Source: Serratia sp. H1w
GTDB lineage: Bacteria > Pseudomonadota > Gammaproteobacteria > Enterobacterales > Enterobacteriaceae
Length of the DNA: 64,000 nucleotides
NCBI RefSeq assembly: GCF_000633355.1
Contig: NZ_AYMQ01000077.1
Coordinates: 1 to 64,000, forward strand
Direction of reading: 5' to 3'
Under the pieces are notes generated by a model. That model searched no databases, was not told the DNA's origin, and saw nothing but the letters and a program-made list of their open reading frames with translations. This document shows positions 57,949 through 64,000 of this stretch, piece by piece; the stretch's first letter is position 1, and every line of letters starts with the position of its first letter. The position numbers and the translations under genes are program-made.

Positions 57949-59456
57949 GCAGGAGTTCCTCCGGTGGAATACAGTAACAGGGTTTCTTCATCAATCTCGG
58001 CAGCGTTCAACTCCGCCACTACGCGGCCATCCCACAGCACGCAAATGCGATCGCACAGGCCCACCAGTTCGGAAAACTCGCCAGAAGCATAGATAATGCC
58101 TTTGCCGTCACGTGCCAGGCCGTCGATCAGCCGGAACAGATCCTGCTTGGCCTTGATATCTACGCCTTTGGTGGGTTCGTCAAAGATCAGCACGTCGGCG
58201 TTGCCGCGTAACCATTTGCCAATCGCCACTTTTTGCTGATTACCGCCAGACAGGCGCGCCAGCTTGTGCTGTGGACCTGAGGCCCGCACGCCAAGCCGTT
58301 GCATGATCTCTTGTGCCCAACGCAGTTCCTGGCGGCGGCTGAACAGGCTCCAGCGGGAGAAGCTGTCATCGGCGCTGACGCTCAGGTTCATCGGAATGGC
58401 TTCGTTGATAAAAATGCCTTCCTTGCGGCGCTCTTCCGGTACCAGTGCCAAACCTTGTTCTACTGAAAGGTGCGGTGAACGCGGTGCCCAAGGTTTGCCG
58501 TACAGCTCTCCCTGCGTCAACTTGCTGGGGGTGGCACCGAACAGCGCTTTGCAAAGCTCGGTCTTGCCTGCACCAGCCAGCCCGGCGATGCCGAGGATCT
58601 CCCCTTGATTCAAAGTTAAAGAGACATCGCGCAGCTTATGGCGGTCATGCAATCCTGCTACCCGTAGTAACGGACGTGAGCCGTGGGGTGGACGAGGGGG
58701 CGGGAAGATATCATCCAACGTATGGCCCAGCATTTTCTCGACGATCTGCTCACCGCTCAGGCCCTGCATGCTGCCTTCACCGGCATGACGCCCATCGCGC
58801 AGCACCGTCAAATGGTCACAGACGGTTTTTAATTCATGAATGCGGTGGGAAATAAACACGATGCCGATCCCTTCGGCCCGCAGGCGGCGCACGATGTGGA
58901 ACAGGCGTTCGCTCTCGGCGCTGTCTAGCGGGGCTGTCGGCTCATCAAGTACCAGAAAACGGCAGCGGTGTGATAGCGCCCGTGCCAGCAACACCTGTTG
59001 TTTCTCCGCCAACGTACAGGCTTCCAGGCGTTGGCGTGGGTTGATAGTCAGCCCAAGCTGCTGCAACAGCGCTGCGGCCTTGTGATGCAACTGCCGCCAG
59101 CTCAGCAAATGACCCGGCTCATTCAGCCAATCCAGCATGATATTTTCCGCCACGGACAGGGTGGGGATTAACGCGACATCCACCTCTTGCTGTACCACCT
59201 GGATCCCGTGTTGGCGGGCCTGTAGCGGCGAATGGATATCGACTTTCTGGCCGTCGATAAAAATATCGCCTTGGTAATGGTTGTGCGCGCCGGAAAGGAT
59301 GCCCATCAGCGTGGATTTACCTGCGCCGTTGGCCCCCACCAGCGCATGGGTCGAACCACCATGCAGGGTGAAATCTACATTTTGCAATGCGTTAAACCCG
59401 GCAAAGGCGATGGAGATATTGCGCATCTCCAGGCGTGAAGCGGTGTTGGTTGGCAT
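57945..59456 (-). CDS. Sugar-type ABC transporter ATP-binding protein (RbsA family)
   Basis: About 503 residues if ATG at 59456 is used; the frame continues upstream to 59597, but the codons there are not conserved-looking and run through an inverted repeat. Two fused ATPase domains are present: Walker A GANGAGKST and GLAGAGKTEL; Walker B FLVLDEPTA and VLIFDEPTKG; signature LSGGNQQKV in the second domain. The first is degenerate, as usual in RbsA. It energises the permease encoded next. No binding protein or catabolic gene adjoins it. Confidence 0.9.
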   Translation of the reverse strand: MPTNTASRLEMRNISIAFAGFNALQNVDFTLHGGSTHALVGANGAGKSTLMGILSGAHNHYQGDIFIDGQKVDIHSPLQARQHGIQVVQQEVDVALIPTLSVAENIMLDWLNEPGHLLSWRQLHHKAAALLQQLGLTINPRQRLEACTLAEKQQVLLARALSHRCRFLVLDEPTAPLDSAESERLFHIVRRLRAEGIGIVFISHRIHELKTVCDHLTVLRDGRHAGEGSMQGLSGEQIVEKMLGHTLDDIFPPPRPPHGSRPLLRVAGLHDRHKLRDVSLTLNQGEILGIAGLAGAGKTELCKALFGATPSKLTQGELYGKPWAPRSPHLSVEQGLALVPEERRKEGIFINEAIPMNLSVSADDSFSRWSLFSRRQELRWAQEIMQRLGVRASGPQHKLARLSGGNQQKVAIGKWLRGNADVLIFDEPTKGVDIKAKQDLFRLIDGLARDGKGIIYASGEFSELVGLCDRICVLWDGRVVAELNAAEIDEETLLLYSTGGTPA

Positions 59457-59567
59457 AATATGGTCGAAGACGCTGCGCCCCTTATCTTTCAAATCGCGGC
59501 ATAGTGGCGGCAACGTGAAATGCATTTGGATGTATAGACGGCTAAAGAAACTCTTTTGTAACACGAA

Positions 59568-59598
59568 ATGCCATTTTTGCAACATGCAAAATGGCATA
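59568..59598. promoter_or_regulatory. Strong inverted repeat upstream of the ABC ATPase gene
   Basis: ATGCCATTTT and AAAATGGCAT, with further pairing of GCA to TGC around ACA, make a 31-base near-perfect palindrome. It is placed 112-142 bases before the chosen ATG, so it could be a repressor operator for this operon. The regulator is not identified. Confidence 0.5.
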
Positions 59599-59617
59599 AG
59601 TCAGATAAAAAGCGAGG

Positions 59618-60898
59618 TTAGAATCCTAAACGGTCACGCAGGGCGTAATAGGCGGCGCCAAGAGCGGTAAAAGGCACCTGCAAATGACGGCCACCGAAGA
59701 AGGGCAGATGGGGGAGTTTGGCAAAAGCATCAAAGCGTTCCGCGTCACCGCGCAGCACTTCGGCAATCAGTTTGCCCGCCAGATGCGTCAGGGTCACGCC
59801 GTGGCCGCTGTCACCTTGCAGGTAATAGACGTTATTTTCCAGCCTGCCGAACTGCGGCATACGCGAGAGGGTCAGCAGGAAATTGCCGGTCCAGCGGTAA
59901 TCAATGCGCACCTTTTTCAACTGCGGGAAGGTCTTGAGCATCAATGGGCGGATCCTGGCGTCGATATCCGCCGGATCCTGCGCACCATAGATCACGCCGC
60001 CGCCGTATAACAGGCGGTTGTCTGCCGTCAGGCGGAAGTAATCCAGCAGGTAATTGCAGTCTTCAACGCAGTAGTTATCCGGTAGCAGGGAAAGGGCCAT
60101 ATCCGCAGTTAAAGGCTCGGTGGCAATGATTTGCGAGCCGCAAGGCATGCTCATCCGGCTGAGGCGGGGTTCCAGCTTCTCTCCCAGATAGGCGTTACCC
60201 GCCAGGATCACCAGGCTGGCGCTGACGCTACCTTGAGCCGTGTGCAGCAGGGCTGGCTGGCCATAATCAATATGGGTGACCGCCGATTGTTCAAACAGCC
60301 GCCCACCGTGGCGGCGTATCGCTTCGGCCTCGCCCAGTGCCAGATTTAACGGATGCAGATGGCCGCCCTGATGATCCAGCAAACCACCGACATAGCGTTC
60401 GCTGGCAACGGTGCGGCGCATGGTTTCTCCGTCCAGCAGTTCCAACTGTTGGTGGCCATAATGCTGCCAGTGCGCCATTTTTTCTTTTAACGCATTGAAT
60501 TGTTTGCTGGTCAACGCCGCGGAAACCGCGCCGGGCCGATAGTCGCAGGCAATGGCGTAGCGATCGATACGCTGGCGAATGATCTCCGCGCCTTCAAACA
60601 TCATGCTGCCGAGCATCGCTGCGGTCTGCTGGCCGTAGCGGGCCTCAATCACATCAATATCTCGACTGTAAGAGTTGACCACCTGCCCACCGTTGCGGCC
60701 ACTGGCCCCCCAACCGATGCGGGCAGCTTCCAGCACCACCACGTCGTAACCGGCTTCGATCAGATGCAGGGCGCTGGAAAGGCCGCTAAAACCACCGCCG
60801 ACGATACAGACGTCGCAGCGGATAGCCTCGTTCAATTGGGGATAAGGAGCGTGGGGGTTGGCGCTGGCGGCATAGTAGCTGGCAACATGTTCCATCAT
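59618..60898 (-). CDS. puuB: Gamma-glutamylputrescine oxidoreductase PuuB
   Basis: 426 residues from ATG at 60898, with GGAGGAG two bases upstream; the length equals E. coli PuuB. FAD-dependent DAO-family oxidase: DVCIVGGGFSGLSSALHLIEAG is the dinucleotide-binding motif. IGWGASGRNGGQVVNSYSRDIDVIE, YRWTGNFLLTLSRMPQFG and the GHGVTLTHLAGKL end are conserved. It oxidises gamma-glutamylputrescine, releasing H2O2. The start lies 20 bases after puuR. Confidence 0.95.
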   Translation of the reverse strand: MMEHVASYYAASANPHAPYPQLNEAIRCDVCIVGGGFSGLSSALHLIEAGYDVVVLEAARIGWGASGRNGGQVVNSYSRDIDVIEARYGQQTAAMLGSMMFEGAEIIRQRIDRYAIACDYRPGAVSAALTSKQFNALKEKMAHWQHYGHQQLELLDGETMRRTVASERYVGGLLDHQGGHLHPLNLALGEAEAIRRHGGRLFEQSAVTHIDYGQPALLHTAQGSVSASLVILAGNAYLGEKLEPRLSRMSMPCGSQIIATEPLTADMALSLLPDNYCVEDCNYLLDYFRLTADNRLLYGGGVIYGAQDPADIDARIRPLMLKTFPQLKKVRIDYRWTGNFLLTLSRMPQFGRLENNVYYLQGDSGHGVTLTHLAGKLIAEVLRGDAERFDAFAKLPHLPFFGGRHLQVPFTALGAAYYALRDRLGF

Positions 60899-60918
60899 CA
60901 CTCCTCCGGCCAATCTTG

Positions 60919-61476
60919 TCAGAAGGTAGTTGGGGTGTGCGCGCTGACGATCTTGCAAACGCGCGTTGAGGTATTATTGAAACTGTGGGGCATGCCGGTG
61001 TTGATGGCATAGCTCTGGCCAGCGGTCAGCAGATAGGTTTGGCCGTTGACCGTCAGCAGGATCTCCCCTTCAAGCAGCGTGCCAATCTCTTCGCCCTGAT
61101 GCTTGATCTTCTCGCCGGTTGTGGTACCCGGTTGATAGGTCTCCAGCATCATGGCCAGGCTGCGGGTAGGGCTGCCGTTATGCACCAGCTTCATCGAAAC
61201 GCCCTGGCTGCCGATCTCGATCAGATCGTCCGGTTCGATCACCACTTTAGGTTCATCTGGCCGTTCGGGTTCAGCAAAAAATTCAGACAGTGACAGCCCA
61301 TAGACCTTCAGCAGTTTCTGTAGCGTACTAATGGCAGGGCTGACTTTGTCCTGCTCAATGGTGCTGATGGCGCTGTGGGTTAATCCGGACAGTTCGGCGA
61401 CCCTGCGCTGCGACAGACCCAGGTGCTGACGGATCTGCGACAGGCGCTTGCCTGGTGCCAAGCTGACTTCGCTCAT
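60919..61476 (-). CDS. puuR: Putrescine-responsive repressor PuuR
   Basis: 185 residues from ATG at 61476 (AAGGAAC upstream), the same length as E. coli PuuR. N-terminal XRE helix-turn-helix (LSQIRQHLGLSQRRVAELSGLTHSAISTIE) and C-terminal cupin (GEEIGTLLEGEILLTVNGQTYLL). It represses the puu genes and is released by putrescine. The divergent region to puuA (397 bp) has weak PuuR-box-like stretches, such as GGTCAATATTTTATC near 61663. Confidence 0.95.
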   Translation of the reverse strand: MSEVSLAPGKRLSQIRQHLGLSQRRVAELSGLTHSAISTIEQDKVSPAISTLQKLLKVYGLSLSEFFAEPERPDEPKVVIEPDDLIEIGSQGVSMKLVHNGSPTRSLAMMLETYQPGTTTGEKIKHQGEEIGTLLEGEILLTVNGQTYLLTAGQSYAINTGMPHSFNNTSTRVCKIVSAHTPTTF

Positions 61477-61873
61477 AGCGGTAGTTCCTTCTGGTAGGAG
61501 CGACAGGTTAGGATCACACCCGGAGCCGGGTACCTGTCTGAGTGATATCGAAACCACATGATATCGGTAGTTGGGTAGTGATTGGAAAATATATTGCCCA
61601 TGTTTCCCCCTGTTGTGGCGGAAGAAATTCGCTACCAGCAAAGCGCAAACAACGCCTTTTCGGTCAATATTTTATCAATTTAGCAGCCCTTGGCGAATAA
61701 TCAAACGCCATTGTAACATTTGCAAACTATTTCTGTTAAAGCTATGTTTCATATTATGGATGTTATTTTGAGCGCCCAGCGGCGGCGCAGTCTACAGAGA
61801 AATCAAACCATGTGTTGAGTCAATCGGCAAGCGGATGCGAAGGCATTCCCAAGAGCATAACGGCGGGTGATGT
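61477..61873. other. puuR-puuA divergent intergenic region
   Basis: 397 bases containing the promoters of puuR and puuA. An AT-rich part is at 61660-61770, with candidate PuuR sites GGTCAATATTTTATC and TGTTTCATATTATGG. No ORF is convincing. Confidence 0.4.
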
Positions 61874-63292
61874 ATGCAAACCAATAGCGCAGTAGTAGAA
61901 GATTTTGCACAGCATAATGAAGAAAGGCGAAGTAGCGCGTTCCAAAGTGAGGTTGCTCACTATCTGGAACGCCATCCTGCCACGCAGTATATCGATATCC
62001 TTCTCACCGATCTCAATGGTTCCTTCCGCGGTAAACGCATTCCCGTCTCCGGGTTGAAAAAAGTTGAAAAAGGCTGCTATTTCCCCGCCTCGGTATTCGC
62101 CATGGATATCTTGGGCAACGTGGTCGAAGAGGCCGGGTTGGGCCAGGAATTGGGCGAGCCGGATCGGATCTGTATGCCGGTGCTGGGTACGTTGACCCCG
62201 TCGGCGGCCGATCCGCAACATATTGGTCAGGTGCTGCTGACCATGCTGGATGAAGATGGTACTCCCTTTGACGTTGAACCCCGCAATGTGCTGAACCGAC
62301 TATGGCAGGCGTTGCGCCAGCGTGGACTATTCCCGGTGGTAGCGGTAGAGCTGGAGTTTTATCTCATTGACCGACAGCGAGACTCGGCAGGCTATTTGCA
62401 ACCGCCTTGTGCTCCGGGCACTCAGGAACGCAACGTACAGAGTCAGGTCTATTCACTGGATAACCTCAACCATTTTGCCGGAGTGCTTAACGACATCGAC
62501 GCTTTGGCGCAGATGCAAGGGCTACCGGCGGATGGCGCGGTGGCGGAAGCCTCCCCCGGCCAGTTCGAAGTGAACCTGAATCACACCGATAACGTGCTGC
62601 AAGCCTGCGATCATGCGTTGGCGCTGAAACGATTGGTGCGTCAGGTGGCCGAACAGCATCATATGCATGCCACCTTTATGGCTAAACCTTATGAGGATTA
62701 CGCGGGGAGCGGCATGCACGTCCATCTCAGCGTAGTGGACAGCGCGGGGAAAAACCTGTTTGCCGAAGCGGATGGCGGAGACTCGGCACTGCTTAAGCGG
62801 GCACTGGCCGGGATGATCACCTTGATGCCTGCATCGATGGCGGTGTTGGCACCCAACGTCAATGCTTTCCGCCGTTTCCAGCCGGGGATGTATGTGCCGA
62901 TCCAGGCGTCCTGGGGGCATAACAACCGTACCGTGGCGTTGCGTATTCCCTGTGGCGATGCGCAGAACCACCGCGTGGAGTACCGCGTTGCCGGTGCCGA
63001 TGCCAACCCCTATCTGGTGGTGGCGACGATCCTGGCAGGGATGTTATACGGATTAGATACCGAATTGCCGCTGCCTGAGCCGGTGACTGGCAACGGTTTA
63101 GAGCAGGAGGGGCTCCCCTTCCCGATCCGTCAAAGCGATGCGCTGTACGAATTCGAGCATCAACACGAGCTGACGCACTACCTCGGTGAACGCTTTTCAA
63201 GGGTATATCACGCCTGCAAAATGGGGGAACTGATGCAGTTTGAACGTCTGGTGACGGAAACCGAGATCGACTGGATGCTGAAAAATGCCTGA
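61874..63292 (+). CDS. puuA: Gamma-glutamylputrescine synthetase PuuA
   Basis: 472 residues, the same length as E. coli PuuA, from ATG at 61874. Glutamine-synthetase fold: DILLTDLNGSFRGKRIPVSG, VELEFYLI (metal-binding Glu), EASPGQFEVNL, MAKPYEDYAGSGMHVHLS and NRTVALRIP. It ligates putrescine to glutamate with ATP, the first step of the Puu route. Divergent from puuR and followed by puuP. Confidence 0.96.
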   Translation: MQTNSAVVEDFAQHNEERRSSAFQSEVAHYLERHPATQYIDILLTDLNGSFRGKRIPVSGLKKVEKGCYFPASVFAMDILGNVVEEAGLGQELGEPDRICMPVLGTLTPSAADPQHIGQVLLTMLDEDGTPFDVEPRNVLNRLWQALRQRGLFPVVAVELEFYLIDRQRDSAGYLQPPCAPGTQERNVQSQVYSLDNLNHFAGVLNDIDALAQMQGLPADGAVAEASPGQFEVNLNHTDNVLQACDHALALKRLVRQVAEQHHMHATFMAKPYEDYAGSGMHVHLSVVDSAGKNLFAEADGGDSALLKRALAGMITLMPASMAVLAPNVNAFRRFQPGMYVPIQASWGHNNRTVALRIPCGDAQNHRVEYRVAGADANPYLVVATILAGMLYGLDTELPLPEPVTGNGLEQEGLPFPIRQSDALYEFEHQHELTHYLGERFSRVYHACKMGELMQFERLVTETEIDWMLKNA

Positions 63293-63778
63293 CATCGCCA
63301 TCCTTGAGGGCGATGAAGACGGTTTTTCCTGATATTAAGCAAAAGAATTTGTATTAGAAGGTTTCAGGATCTTGTCTTTCTGTGATCTTATGGCAAAATA
63401 CGCGAAATGCAGATAGCCGACGTTTTAACGCGTCGGTTATTTTTTTTGCATTAGTTTTACCCAATGTGCGTTTCATACATCAAGCGAGGCCGGACATCGA
63501 GCCGGATAGATAAATAGGTTCGTCGCGATCAACCAAAACTTTATGGTCGTGACTCATGAGGATAAGAACGATGGGGCAATTTTTCACCTTGGCACCGGTG
63601 CCCGCCGGTTTCCGTTGCGGTCGCAGCGATTATGGAGCAACACAGGCTTTCGTGCCTAGTTATCCAGCTTCCCTCATCCCCCTTTTAGAATTCAGTCGCA
63701 CGTTGCGAAGTTTCCCCGCAACCTTAAGTCTTGGCGTGTCTATTATCCGCAAGACTGAAGGTAAGGGGGGGCTGCGCG
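63293..63778. other. Long spacer between puuA and puuP
   Basis: 486 bases with a terminator-like hairpin at 63417-63448 and therefore probably a separate puuP promoter. A 72-codon open frame (ATG 63571, GAGGA upstream) ends 11 bases inside puuP; I cannot assign it to a family. Confidence 0.4.
63417..63448 (+). terminator. Terminator-like hairpin after puuA
   Basis: CCGACG and CGTCGG form a 6-bp stem with an 8-base loop, followed after TTA by eight T. Confidence 0.7.
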
Positions 63779-64000
63779 ATGTCCGATAACATCATCACCG
63801 CCGCACCAGCCGGCCAACGCACCCAACTGCGTAAAACACTGACTTTAGTCCCGGTCGTCATGATGGGTCTGGCCTATTTGCAGCCAATGACCATCTTTGA
63901 CACCTTTGGCATCGTCTCCGGCCTGACCGATGGTCACGTCGCGACCGCGTACGCCTTTGCTCTGCTGGCGATCCTGTTTACCGCCCTGAGCTACGGCAAG
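63779..64000 (+). CDS. puuP: Putrescine importer PuuP (5' part)
   Basis: First 74 codons; the gene runs off the right edge. ATG at 63779 has GGTAAGGGGGG upstream. The visible part [38 protein letters not shown] agrees closely with E. coli PuuP ([30 protein letters not shown]). It is an APC-family proton-dependent putrescine importer with 12 membrane segments. It supplies substrate to PuuA. Confidence 0.93.
   Translation, partial: MSDNIITAAPAGQRTQLRKTLTLVPVVMMGLAYLQPMTIFDTFGIVSGLTDGHVATAYAFALLAILFTALSYGK

Overview
The window is chromosomal DNA of a member of Enterobacterales, most probably Serratia or a close relative in Yersiniaceae. Reasons: the gene order from tRNA-Pro(GGG)-yejM to lysP-cirA is largely the one found around 48.5-49.2 min in Escherichia coli, read in the opposite direction; the proteins resemble enterobacterial orthologues closely; intergenic palindromes of a GC-rich kind are present; and small DUF1240-like membrane proteins and an orphan Hcp are present. 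The genus is an inference; no rRNA gene is present.

Region by region. 1-4650: right end of a mobile island. It holds the end of a small gene, an SMC/Rad50-like ATPase overlapping it (an ABC-three-component/Lamassu-like arrangement) and a P4-type tyrosine integrase. It ends at a CTTCCGCCA motif that looks like the 3' end of a tRNA-Ser, followed by a terminator. 4685-10113: accessory metabolism, a SnoaL-like protein divergent from a LysR regulator, then an M20 peptidase plus MHS-family transporter divergent from a second LysR. 10223-11592: tRNA-Thr, an SOS-controlled dinI-like gene with a consensus LexA box, a secreted protein of unknown function and tRNA-Pro. 11668-30687: conserved core yejM-yejL / yejK / rplY / radD / rsuA-bcr / yejG / yejFEBA / pdeN / mepS / lpxT / yeiR. 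30976-31901: tandem pair of mini fimbrial-like secreted proteins. 31965-37020: fructuronate reductase divergent from mannonate dehydratase (uxuA), efpL and the tryptophan permease mtr with a TrpR-like operator. 37196-39511: a type VI secretion accessory module (membrane-active effector candidate, two paralogous membrane proteins likely to be immunity proteins, orphan Hcp). 39658-45548: yeiW, setB, torZ, torY and a Nudix hydrolase. 45801-56702: fruBKA with two Cra operators, nfo, yeiH/yeiE, lysP, cirA with a Fur box. 56953-64000: a sugar-type ABC transporter without a binding protein, then the putrescine genes puuB-puuR / puuA-puuP, the last cut by the window edge.

Compared with the E. coli order, the window lacks the psu genes between fruA and nfo. 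It carries uxuA, mtr, the T6SS module, torYZ, the Nudix gene and the two mini-fimbrial genes as additions at gene boundaries, which marks those junctions as preferred insertion points.

The most interesting system is the T6SS module. The effector-like gene stops early at 38684, but one extra T in a T7 tract (38712-38718) would extend it by 42 residues. The extended frame ends in an ATGA overlap with the first immunity-like gene. That suggests a phase-variable or slippage-controlled toxin, a recent frameshift, or a base-calling error. Second is the partial SMC-ATPase defence-like module at the left edge.
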